In this document: positions 32,146 to 38,628 of the stretch, in pieces | How the letters are laid out: each line of letters starts with the position of its first letter | Position numbering within the stretch: position 1 is the stretch's first letter | Origin: JBGSMX01 sp963790405 | Lineage (GTDB): Bacteria > Actinomycetota > Coriobacteriia > Anaerosomatales > JAGXFU01 | Reading direction: 5' to 3' | DNA: 64,000 nt | NCBI GenBank assembly: GCA_963790405.1 | Contig: CAWBOJ010000003.1 | Span: 1-64,000, forward strand | Made by a program: the position numbers and the translations under genes | The notes under the pieces: generated by a model | What the model was told of the DNA's origin: nothing | Seen by the model: the letters and a program-made list of their open reading frames with translations, nothing else | Databases searched by the model: none

Positions 32146-32230
32146 GGCTAACAAGCGCTTCGAGCAGAGCGCCAGGAGCGGTATTGTGATGAGGGCGCTG
32201 AGCGCCTGCTTAAGCGCAACAACGTTAGGC
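32146..32230 (+). repeat. attC site, unrelated to the five local families
   Basis: R'' GGCTAAC, R' GTTAGGC, 85 bp. Begins AACAAGCGCTTCGAGCAGAGCGC and ends TTAAGCGCAACAACG, a form closer to typical attC sites of Gram-negative integrons than to its neighbours. Confidence 0.87.
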
Positions 32231-32266
32231 GTAGTCCAGCCATCACATTGAGAAGTCGGGGACTCG

Positions 32267-32803
32267 ATGCACATAGAACGGGCTTCGGATTCGCATCTGG
32301 AGGAAGTACTGCGCGTGGAACGTACCGCGTTCGGCTACGACAAGGAGGCCGAGCTCGTACGCGATCTGCTGCACGACCCCACTGCTTTGCCGCGTTTGTC
32401 CCTTCTTGCCTTTGAAGACGACCGTGCGATCGGCCACGTCTTGTTCACTTCTGCTCGGCTCGAGGAGACATCGGACGCACCCTCGATTGCGCTGCTGGCT
32501 CCGTTGGCCGTCGTACCCGAGTTTCAGAATCAAGGCGTTGGCGGCAAGCTGATTGAACGAGGCATACAGCTGCTGACCGAATCCGGAGTGGAACTGGTCT
32601 TCGTCCTCGGACATCCCGGGTACTACCCTCGCTACGGGTTCGAGCCTGCCGGTCGTCTCGGCTTCGCAGCTCCCTATCCCATTCCCGACGAACACGCTGA
32701 TGCATGGATGGTCCAGACCCTGCGTCCGGGAGTGATCGGGACTGCTCGAGGAACGGTCATCTGCGCTGAGGCGCTGAACAAACCGGAGCACTGGCGAGAG
32801 TAA
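32267..32803 (+). CDS. GNAT family N-acetyltransferase (YhbS-like)
   Basis: A 178-residue acetyltransferase of the YhbS type. LLAPLAVVPEFQNQGVGGKLI gives the Q/RxxGxG CoA-binding motif, followed by VFVLGHPGYYPRYGFEPA, characteristic of this subgroup. ATG 32267 after a GGGGA run. It is preceded by the foreign attC, which is the upstream cassette's site. Confidence 0.92.
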   Translation: MHIERASDSHLEEVLRVERTAFGYDKEAELVRDLLHDPTALPRLSLLAFEDDRAIGHVLFTSARLEETSDAPSIALLAPLAVVPEFQNQGVGGKLIERGIQLLTESGVELVFVLGHPGYYPRYGFEPAGRLGFAAPYPIPDEHADAWMVQTLRPGVIGTARGTVICAEALNKPEHWRE

Positions 32804-32833
32804 CCTCGGGTCCGGACCTCGGGGTTTGGACAC

Positions 32834-32940
32834 GCCTAACACGCGCTTCCACACTGACAAGATGAGGCCCGCGAGCTTATGCTCGACAATACGAGGCAAG
32901 AACGGCCTCATCTTGCAGGTGAAGCGCAGAGACGTTAGGC
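32834..32940 (+). repeat. attC site, family A
   Basis: R'' GCCTAAC, R' GTTAGGC, 107 bp; spacer CAGAGAC before the core. Confidence 0.92.
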
Positions 32941-32954
32941 GGATAGGAGTGGAG

Positions 32955-33497
32955 ATGCGGGGTTCGTACAGAGTGGTCTCCGCGACCCTCGAGCATGTGC
33001 CCTCGCTCCCCGTGATCGAGCGCTCGGCAGCGTCACTCTTCGGCAACGATGTCCCGGCGGAGCTACTCGAGGTCACGACACCGGAATCCGCCTTCGTCGC
33101 CGCCCAGGGTGATGGCACGCTATGGGTGGCCGTCGGACCCGATGATGAGCCCGTCGGCTTCGCGCGTGTCACTGTCGAAGCAAATCGTGTGCACCTCGCA
33201 GAGCTCGACGTCCTCCCGGCGCATGGACGCCGTGGTGTCGGCACGGCACTCGTCCGGGCGGTCGAAGCGTGGACGCGCTCGCACGACTACTCGGAGATCA
33301 CGCTCACCACTTACCGTGACCTGCCGTGGAATGCGCCTTTCTATGCCGGGCTTGGATTCGTCGTCGTCCCGGAGGGTGACTGGGATGCTGACTTGCGACG
33401 CCTGTTCGAGGAGGAAGCTGGTCTCGACTCCGAGCGGTCGAAGCGTGTCGTTATGCGCATGCGTCTCGGTACCGCCTCACACGCGCTTCCACACTGA
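32955..33497 (+). CDS. GNAT family N-acetyltransferase
   Basis: A 180-residue acetyltransferase: VHLAELDVLPAHGRRGVGTALV holds the RRGVGT CoA-binding motif, and APFYAGLGFVVVP is the usual C-terminal part. ATG 32955 after AGGAGTGGAG. The last few residues (TASHALPH) are encoded by the following attC, whose altered R'' no longer supplies a stop; translation ends at a TGA in the arm. Confidence 0.9.
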   Translation: MRGSYRVVSATLEHVPSLPVIERSAASLFGNDVPAELLEVTTPESAFVAAQGDGTLWVAVGPDDEPVGFARVTVEANRVHLAELDVLPAHGRRGVGTALVRAVEAWTRSHDYSEITLTTYRDLPWNAPFYAGLGFVVVPEGDWDADLRRLFEEEAGLDSERSKRVVMRMRLGTASHALPH

Positions 33498-33579
33498 CAA
33501 GATGAGCCCGGCGAGCTACGCTCGACAAGACGAGGCAAGTTCGGCCTCATCTTGCAGCTGAAGCGCAGAGACGTTAGAC
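33474..33579 (+). repeat. attC site, family A, altered R''
   Basis: R'' reads GCCTCAC instead of GCCTAAC; R' GTTAGAC; 106 bp; last well-formed site of the array. Confidence 0.88.
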
Positions 33580-33620
33580 CGAACCCCCACTGCCGCGATC
33601 TGAGCTGAAGCCAACGAGTA

Positions 33621-33657
33621 GTAACGCTTGACGTGTATATACGCGCGGCGTTACTAT
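33621..33657 (+). promoter_or_regulatory. higBA promoter/operator
   Basis: TTGACG (33628-33633) and TACTAT (33652-33657), 18 bases apart. GTAACGC (33621-33627) and GCGTTAC (33648-33654) form a perfect inverted repeat spanning the promoter, with the same GCGTTA half-site as at 21312 and 30093. Confidence 0.65.
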
Positions 33658-33663
33658 GCTCAC

Positions 33664-33942
33664 ATGATCGTCTCGTTCCGTGACTCCGACACAGAGGCTC
33701 TCGCCCGCGGCAAGCGCGTCAAGCGCTTCTTCGCGTTCGAATCCGTCGCTCGGCGAAAGCTTCGCCAACTCGAGATCGCCGGGAGACTCGATGACCTGAG
33801 GGTCCCGCCGGGAAACCGACTCGAGGCGCTCAAGGGCAACCGCGCAGGCCAGCACATCATCCGCATCAACGACCAGTACCGCGCGTGTTTCGTCTGGACG
33901 GCTGCCGGACCTGAAGACGTAGAGATCGTCGACTACCACTAG
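33664..33942 (+). CDS. higB: HigB-type toxin
   Basis: A 92-residue RelE-fold mRNA endonuclease, fourth HigB: RVPPGNRLEALKGN, IIRINDQYRACFVW and the terminal IVDYH. ATG 33664 begins MIVSFRD like the 7203 copy. Confidence 0.92.
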   Translation: MIVSFRDSDTEALARGKRVKRFFAFESVARRKLRQLEIAGRLDDLRVPPGNRLEALKGNRAGQHIIRINDQYRACFVWTAAGPEDVEIVDYH

Positions 33943-33954
33943 GAGGTGATGACC

Positions 33955-34251
33955 ATGGCTACCGTACTTGCACCCGTGACTCCCGGGGAACTGCTGCTCG
34001 AGGAGTTTCTGAAGCCCATGGGTATCTCGCAGTACCGCTTGGCAAAGGAGATAGACGTGCCGGCCACGCGCATCGGTGAGATCGTGGCGGGGCGTCGCTC
34101 CATCACGGCTGACACCGACCTTCGCCTGTGCCGCTTCTTCGGCCTGTCAGACGGCTACTGGCTCCGCGCACAGGTCGCCTACGACACAGAGATTGCACAC
34201 GAGCAGCTGGCAGATGAGCTTGAGAAGATTCGACCCTGGTCAGCGGCATAG
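33955..34251 (+). CDS. higA: HigA-type antitoxin
   Basis: A 98-residue XRE-type antitoxin: VTPGELLLEEFLKPMGISQ, HTH VPATRIGEIVAGRRSI and DGYWLRAQVAYDTE. ATG 33955 lies seven bases after AGGAGGT; ATG 33949 and GTG 33946 are in frame. No attC follows it: the array loses its regular structure here. Confidence 0.92.
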   Translation: MATVLAPVTPGELLLEEFLKPMGISQYRLAKEIDVPATRIGEIVAGRRSITADTDLRLCRFFGLSDGYWLRAQVAYDTEIAHEQLADELEKIRPWSAA

Positions 34252-34377
34252 GGTTCGGGGTCCGTTGTTCATAACGGTGGGTGGGTGAACCATGGCATGG
34301 GGCCGCCAGGATCGCGTGCGGCAGAACGGTGATGCCTGACTCGCTCGCCTCGCAAGATGCACCCTCGTCGTCACGGA

Positions 34378-34605
34378 CTACTCGGCCAGCTCGCGAAGCG
34401 TCTTGCGGTACGTACCCGCAACCTTCGACGCGACACGAAGCGCCTCATCAGTGTCCGGGTCATACGGCGCTAACAGGATGCCTCGACGGGTCTCCACCGC
34501 AAGCACCATGTCACCTGCGCTCAGATGGAACCTGCCCGTCATATTGTTGGGAAGCACGACAGCGATCGAGCCGCCCGCACGGCGCAGTATCAGTCTTGCG
34601 ATCAT
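34378..34605 (-). CDS. AbrB/MazE-like antitoxin, orphan
   Basis: A 75-residue protein on the minus strand: LILRRAGGSIAVVLPNNMTGRFHLSAGD is an AbrB/MazE-type swapped-hairpin DNA-binding segment, and the C-terminal helix ALRVASKVAGTYRKTLRELAE resembles antitoxins that pair with Fic/Doc toxins. Start at 34605 chosen over 34635. Downstream (leftward, 34252-34377) there is no toxin, so it is an orphan. A minus-strand TATAAC near 34690 may be its -10 box. Confidence 0.65.
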   Translation of the reverse strand: MIARLILRRAGGSIAVVLPNNMTGRFHLSAGDMVLAVETRRGILLAPYDPDTDEALRVASKVAGTYRKTLRELAE

Positions 34606-34791
34606 CGATGCTCCAGGGAAGGTCCGGCGTGCCAAGTGGCGCCCCGGGCCTCACATTCAGCAATTGACTCCTCTGCTCACTCTGCGTTATACCACATCTG
34701 GGATATTCGACACGCAGCTTCGCGTCGCCAAGGGGTGTCGCGGGTTTCTCCGGCGCCAGTTTAGAGAGGCACAGACGTGGACCAGACTCGC

Positions 34792-34953
34792 ATGGACACC
34801 TGTTCGGTGACCGATCTTCGACGCCGACCCACCGCTTGCATCGCGCGAGCGAAGGAGAACGATGCCTCCTTCGTCCGAGCCGCGACCGCATCGACGCTCG
34901 CTCGACTCGATGAGGACGACTACCGTCGCTACCTCGAGGAGAAGTACCGATGA
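34792..34953 (+). CDS. Short Phd/YefM-like antitoxin
   Basis: A 53-residue open frame. CSVTDLRRRPTACIARAKEN resembles the Phd/YefM opening and LARLDEDDYRRYLEEKYR resembles its C-terminal half, but the central strand is shortened (SFVRAATAS). It may be a worn antitoxin. No RelE-type toxin follows; instead the next gene overlaps its stop (ATGA). Confidence 0.45.
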   Translation: MDTCSVTDLRRRPTACIARAKENDASFVRAATASTLARLDEDDYRRYLEEKYR

Positions 34954-35291
34954 CTCACCGAGATCGCCGAGACACCCTCACCCCTGCCGACCCCGAGCCT
35001 CAGGCTGTTCGCGTCGAGCTGGCACGCGAGATCGCGTGTGTTGTGTCGACGCGCGGACTCACGCAGCGACAAGCCGCTGAGTTGCTCGGAGCCACGCAGC
35101 CCAAGGTCTCGGCGCTCATGGCCGGCAAGGTCGAGGGCTTCTCGCTGGACCGGCTCGTCAAGTACTTGAACCTACTCGGTGAAGACATCCATATCGTGGT
35201 CATGCCGAAGGCGCCTGAGCGCGAACGTGCGTGCACTCGGGTGATCAACTGCGCATCCGCCGCGCCGGAGAACGGGCTTGCCCATGCGTAG
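34950..35291 (+). CDS. XRE-type HTH antitoxin-like protein, orphan
   Basis: A 113-residue protein with an XRE HTH: LAREIACVVSTRGLTQRQAAELLGATQ, then PKVSALMAGKVEGFSLDRLVKYLNLLGEDIHIVV, the pattern of antitoxins that usually follow a Gp49-like HigB toxin. The toxin is missing. The last 25 residues (ERACTRVINCASAAPENG) look like out-of-frame extension. Part of a block of unpaired antitoxins. Confidence 0.65.
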   Translation: MTHRDRRDTLTPADPEPQAVRVELAREIACVVSTRGLTQRQAAELLGATQPKVSALMAGKVEGFSLDRLVKYLNLLGEDIHIVVMPKAPERERACTRVINCASAAPENGLAHA

Positions 35292-36105
35292 GGGACGATT
35301 CGAACCGCAGCACCTGGGCACGCGCCTGCACACGGAGTTCCTCGGCGACTACGAACTCAGTGCCGAGGAGTTCGCTTCGGCAATCCGGGTACCGTACGAA
35401 CGCGTGGAGTGCGTGCTCGCGGGACGCGAGTCCATCGATGCAGACATGGCATTGCGACTCGCACGGTTGTTCGGCGGATCAGCCGAAGGTTGGTTGGCAT
35501 GGCAGCAAGGCTATGACCTGTGGTTCGCGCACGAGCACATCGGAGCACAGCTCGAGAGCATCGAGCCGCTCGACCCCGATACACGCGTATCCGTTCGCGA
35601 GGATGAGCCGTTGGATCCTGAGTTCATCGAGGAGATCCGGCGGCGCATGGACGAGGTCGACGACCCGCGACGATGGCTGGTCGTGAGTACGATCGACGAT
35701 GGTGACATTCCCCTGCACGAGGAGAACATCAGCCGCATGTTCTATGACGTCGGACACGACGGTTATTGCACGGACATACTCGGCGCGACGCCGTTCAAGA
35801 GCAAGAAGATCGCCGAGGCGGTCGCGGCATCGCTCGGGGAGCGCACGAGAGTGATCGAGGTGACGAAGGCGGATCTTGAGAAGCCGAGGCGCGATCAGGC
35901 AGTCGATCGCAAGCTGGAGGAGCGCTTCTTCAGGAACACCGGTCAAGGGATGTCCGAGTGGGATGTCACCACATACCTGCGCAACCGTGCCGACATGGCC
36001 GCCTACCTGAAGGCCACTGTCACGGAGGGGGACGGCGAACTCATCGATGCGGCAGTTGCTGATGTGATGCGAGCGATGACCAAATGCTCAAGCATCTCAC
36101 CGTGA
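35278..36105 (+). CDS. Chimeric antitoxin-like protein
   Basis: A 275-residue product that seems assembled from pieces. Residues 1-95 are HigA-like (LGTRLHTEFLGDYELS, RVECVLAGRESI, EGWLAWQQGYDLW). Residues 100-215 match nothing I know (RRWLVVSTIDDGDIPLHEEN, DGYCTDILGATPFKSKK). The last 45 residues, WDVTTYLRNRADMAAYLKAT and DGELIDAAVADVMRAM, resemble the start of the HI1420-type addiction-module antidote family. ATG 35284 or TTG 35278. No attC separates the parts, so this may be cassette debris fused into one frame, or a real multi-domain regulator. Confidence 0.5.
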   Translation: MPMRRGRFEPQHLGTRLHTEFLGDYELSAEEFASAIRVPYERVECVLAGRESIDADMALRLARLFGGSAEGWLAWQQGYDLWFAHEHIGAQLESIEPLDPDTRVSVREDEPLDPEFIEEIRRRMDEVDDPRRWLVVSTIDDGDIPLHEENISRMFYDVGHDGYCTDILGATPFKSKKIAEAVAASLGERTRVIEVTKADLEKPRRDQAVDRKLEERFFRNTGQGMSEWDVTTYLRNRADMAAYLKATVTEGDGELIDAAVADVMRAMTKCSSISP

Positions 36106-36116
36106 GAGACTGACAC

Positions 36117-36123
36117 GTTAGTC
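36117..36123 (+). repeat. attC R' half-site remnant
   Basis: GACACGTTAGTCCGA repeats the right end of the local attC sites (compare 11830 and 12651), but no arms or R'' precede it. Confidence 0.4.
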
Positions 36124-36203
36124 CGAACGCCCATACTAATACCCCTTTCTTGCGCTCGATACGCGTTGCGTTGTACGCTTTCGCTATCGACAAGGAGGTC
36201 GTG

Positions 36204-36410
36204 ATGACAACAGTAACCATCTCGCCTAAGTATCAGGTGGTCATCCCGAAGAGCATCCGGGAGAGCCTTGGCCTCAAGCCCGGCCAGAAAGTCCAGGCGA
36301 TCGAATACAGCGGACGCGTCGAACTCGTCCCCGTACGTCCCGTGCGGCAGATGCGCGGATTCTTGTCCGGCATCGACACGACGGTCCCGCGTGAGGATGA
36401 TCGCGTGTGA
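36204..36410 (+). CDS. vapB: AbrB/MazE-type antitoxin (VapB-like)
   Basis: A 68-residue AbrB-fold antitoxin: TTVTISPKYQVVIPKSIRESLGLKPGQKV is the textbook opening. The C-terminal tail (MRGFLSGIDTTVPRE) would bind the toxin. ATG after AAGGAGGTCGTG. Overlaps the PIN gene by four bases. Confidence 0.92.
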   Translation: MTTVTISPKYQVVIPKSIRESLGLKPGQKVQAIEYSGRVELVPVRPVRQMRGFLSGIDTTVPREDDRV

Positions 36411-36781
36411 ACGTCGTAGACTCCTCGGCATGGCTCGAGTACTTCGCAGCTGGCCCGAACGCGGACTTCTTCGCAGCCGCCATCGAGGCGACCGATGAGC
36501 TTGTCGTCCCTTCGATCACGCTCTATGAGGTGTTCAAGCGCGTGGCGCAGCAGCGCAGTGAGAGCGAGGCTCTTTTGGCGATAGCCCAGATGCAGCAGGG
36601 CGAGATCATCGAACTCAGCGGCACTCTTGCCCTGGATTCGGCCCGGACCAGTATGGAACTCAAACTCCCCATGGCGGACAGCGTCATCCTGACGACCGCG
36701 CGAGCATTCGACGCAACGCTTTGGACGCAAGATGCGGACTTCGCAAACGTGACGGGCGTCATGTACACGAAGAAGGCATAG
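36407..36781 (+). CDS. vapC: PIN domain RNase toxin (VapC)
   Basis: A 124-residue VapC. Acidic residues occur in NVVDSSAWLEYF, ITLYEVFKR, MADSVILTTAR and LWTQDADF, the usual four metal-binding positions. GTG start coupled to vapB. A permease fragment runs on directly after its stop. Confidence 0.92.
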   Translation: MNVVDSSAWLEYFAAGPNADFFAAAIEATDELVVPSITLYEVFKRVAQQRSESEALLAIAQMQQGEIIELSGTLALDSARTSMELKLPMADSVILTTARAFDATLWTQDADFANVTGVMYTKKA

Positions 36782-37053
36782 TTGAGGCCGCAAGCCTCGT
36801 GTTCCTGTTCACCTTCGTGGTAGTCAACGTCGCCGCCTATAGAGAGCACGTGCCTCGTCGGTGGCTTCCTTCCATCGGCGCGATCTTGGGCACCCTGGCC
36901 TTCATCGCTCTCGTCGTACGCCTTGCTGCCACGCAACCACTCTCGCTCATCGCCATCACGGGAATCATAGCCTTCGCGGTGGGAGGCCGGCTCGTGAAAC
37001 GCTCCCGCCAACGCAGGGGAATCATGGCCACGGGCTGCAACGAGGACGACTAG
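36781..37053 (+). pseudogene. C-terminal fragment of an APC-type amino acid permease
   Basis: Directly after vapC, an open frame without its own start reads EAASLVFLFTFVVVNVAAYRE, followed by two further hydrophobic segments (GAILGTLAFIALVV and LSLIAITGIIAFAVGG) and a basic end. This is the end of an amino acid/polyamine permease; nine or so upstream transmembrane segments are missing. The toxin-antitoxin pair seems to have replaced them, or a deletion joined the two. Confidence 0.7.
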
Positions 37054-37087
37054 CGTGCAATGACCCACTTCGTCCATGCGATGATCT

Positions 37088-37120
37088 GTCGAACACGCGC
37101 TTCCTTGACCTGACCCACTC
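37088..37120 (+). repeat. attC left-half remnant, family C
   Basis: GTCGAACACGCGCTTCC followed by a worn CTGACCCACTCTAG; no right half. Confidence 0.45.
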
Positions 37121-37584
37121 TAGTATTCGCCCTTGATCACGAAGTACGAGCCGCGAATCGTGCCGGCCAGTTTGGACTTCTGCCTGGCGAACTTGAACTT
37201 GCCCTCGAGCTCGGCAGGCACTTCCATCCCGTCCGAGAGCTTGAACCCAACGGCTCGCTTCTTTGGGCTATCAATCGAGTACATGACGTTGACCACGAGG
37301 CCACTCTCGAAGAACACGTAGGCCATTTTGATACCTTCCACCTCGAAGAGTGACGTCTCCAGAGGCTTGGCGGCGAACTCAATATCACGTTCCTCCTTGA
37401 GAATTCGGCTCACGTAGTCGAGGGTGTCTCGGCTTTCGCTGGCTGCCGAAACCATGAACTCATGCTTGTACTTGTTCATGTAGTACCGAGCTTCATTCGC
37501 ACGCAGCCCGGCAAGCGCGTCTGCGACGGGCGAAGTCTCCAGACCAACCGTGGATACGTCCTTGAAATCAATGGCCTTGGACAT
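37120..37584 (-). CDS. Hypothetical protein
   Basis: A 154-residue soluble protein on the minus strand, between two attC half-sites. It starts MSKAIDFKDVSTVGLETSP and has alternating polar and hydrophobic beta-like segments (GIKMAYVFFESGLVVNVMY, GKFKFARQKSKLAG). No family recognised. ATG at 37584 follows GAGAGAGCGAGAT. Its orientation opposes most cassette genes. Confidence 0.6.
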   Translation of the reverse strand: MSKAIDFKDVSTVGLETSPVADALAGLRANEARYYMNKYKHEFMVSAASESRDTLDYVSRILKEERDIEFAAKPLETSLFEVEGIKMAYVFFESGLVVNVMYSIDSPKKRAVGFKLSDGMEVPAELEGKFKFARQKSKLAGTIRGSYFVIKGEY

Positions 37585-37696
37585 CTATCTCGCTCTCTCT
37601 CCGTATTCTCTGCGGCGTCGAGTAGTCTCTACCTCTGTCAACCGAGCACGAACCATCCGCAGAGAGAGCGAGTAGCCTGCTGGCTGACTCGCGGGC

Positions 37697-37740
37697 GTCG
37701 AACAGGCGCTGCCAGCTGACTCACGCTAGCTCTTTGGCTG
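37697..37740 (+). repeat. attC left-half remnant, family C
   Basis: GTCGAACAGGCGCTGCC followed by an intact AGCTGACTCACGCTAGC; the right half is missing and the signal peptidase gene begins at once. Confidence 0.5.
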
Positions 37741-37745
37741 GGTCT

Positions 37746-38315
37746 CTACTCGGCCCCGTCGAGATCGTCGATATCCTCAGGCGGCCAGTAAACGCAAATT
37801 CCCACGGCTTGGACCGACGAAACGGGAACCGGACCGAAGACCCGACTGTCAGAGCTGTTGGTCCGGTTGTCCCCCATCACCCAAAGGTGCTCGGGCGGTA
37901 CAGTGATCGGGAGACTGACAGACAGCGGCTCGGTAGGGAGATCGTGCGTGTAGGACTCGTCCAGCTCCTCGCCATCCACCCACACCCCACCGCTTCTGAT
38001 GTCGACCGTCTGCCCCGATGTAGCGATCACCCGCTTGACGAAGGGAATCGGCCCCCCGTTCGGATCGGTGATGACGACCACGTCTCCCACGGCGATCTCG
38101 CCAAAGCGCGGCGTGAGCCGCTCCGCGAGGATGCGATCATCAATCATGATCGTCGGCTCCATTGAGGGAGTGGGGATCTCGAATGCGGTCGCCACGGTGG
38201 CCCGGAAGGTCATCGCGATAGCGAACGCAGCGACCACAAGCGCTATCGTCTCGATTGCCCAGTGCGCGAATTCCCCGAGCTCGGAACGATTCCCGCTGTC
38301 TTGATCCACTCCCAT
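37746..38315 (-). CDS. lepB: Signal peptidase I
   Basis: A 189-residue type I signal peptidase that removes signal peptides at the outer face of the membrane. One N-terminal anchor (IALVVAAFAIAMTF) precedes box B with the catalytic Ser in TPSMEPTI, then the Lys in FVKRVIA and the C-terminal GDNRTNSSDSR box. Length suits a Gram-positive enzyme. Minus strand, flanked by damaged attC sites, so it may be an old cassette or a host gene next to the array. Confidence 0.93.
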   Translation of the reverse strand: MGVDQDSGNRSELGEFAHWAIETIALVVAAFAIAMTFRATVATAFEIPTPSMEPTIMIDDRILAERLTPRFGEIAVGDVVVITDPNGGPIPFVKRVIATSGQTVDIRSGGVWVDGEELDESYTHDLPTEPLSVSLPITVPPEHLWVMGDNRTNSSDSRVFGPVPVSSVQAVGICVYWPPEDIDDLDGAE

Positions 38316-38439
38316 GGTTCAGCTCCCTCCCGTGGTGGGACGGCTGATTCACGGCCCGCACGCCAGGGCAAACTCTACGCCGGTCTGTCGCTGACATCGG
38401 CATCCTTCACGAAAACAACATGGACGCGTGAGACCGCAC

Positions 38440-38588
38440 ACCCAACGCGCGCTGCCGACCGACTCACGCGAGCGCTACCTACTGGCTTCGGGGGATGCCC
38501 ATCTCCCAGAGCTGCACCCGAGTCAGGTAAACTCAGGCCGAGAAGCGCGCGAGGGGCGCGCATCGGCTGAAACGCAAGAACGTTGGAC
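38440..38588 (+). repeat. Composite degraded attC, C and D halves
   Basis: R'' ACCCAAC with a family C left arm (GACCGACTCACGCGAGCGCTA), then about 50 bases, then a family D right half (GTCAGGTAAACTCAGG ... GGGGCGCGCATCGGCTGAAACGC) and R' GTTGGAC. The 149-bp length and unmatched arms suggest fusion of two sites. Last site of the array. Confidence 0.6.
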
Positions 38589-38628
38589 TCGTAGACATGT
38601 CTCGAATCATGAGCGTGAAAGGAGAGCC

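Larger units (their letters stand above)
685..38588 (+). mobile_element. Chromosomal integron gene-cassette array
   Basis: An array of gene cassettes each followed by an attC site. Sites recur every 0.3-2.5 kb, always in the same orientation, and each has an R'' core (YYYAAC) at the left end and an R' core (GTTRRR) at the right end. Orientation predicts that an attI site and integrase gene, if present, lie to the left of the window. The well-formed part runs from 4629 to 33579; both ends hold degraded sites. Genes sit one or two per cassette, mostly on the plus strand. No integrase is visible inside the window, so the alternative of an integrase-less attC cluster stays open. Confidence 0.93.

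Noticed and set aside
713..33561. Many open frames that contain KRKHV-type peptides or start inside attC sites
   Set aside because: The peptide is only the translation of GAAGCGCAAACACGTT at the end of each attC. Real starts lie downstream with ribosome binding sites.
4629..33579. Regularly spaced near-identical sequences resembling a CRISPR array
   Set aside because: Spacing is 0.3-2.5 kb with genes between, the units are internally palindromic with integron cores, and no cas genes are present. They are attC sites.
685..33579. attC hairpins as rho-independent terminators or REP elements
   Set aside because: They lack a following T-run, have conserved recombination cores at both ends and carry the bulged bases of attC. 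They may still slow transcription, but that is not their main identity.
34861..34953. Remnant of a DUF6364 antitoxin because of the ending DEDDYRRYLEEKYR
   Set aside because: Reading upstream in the same frame gives a Phd/YefM-like opening from an ATG at 34792, which explains the whole frame better.
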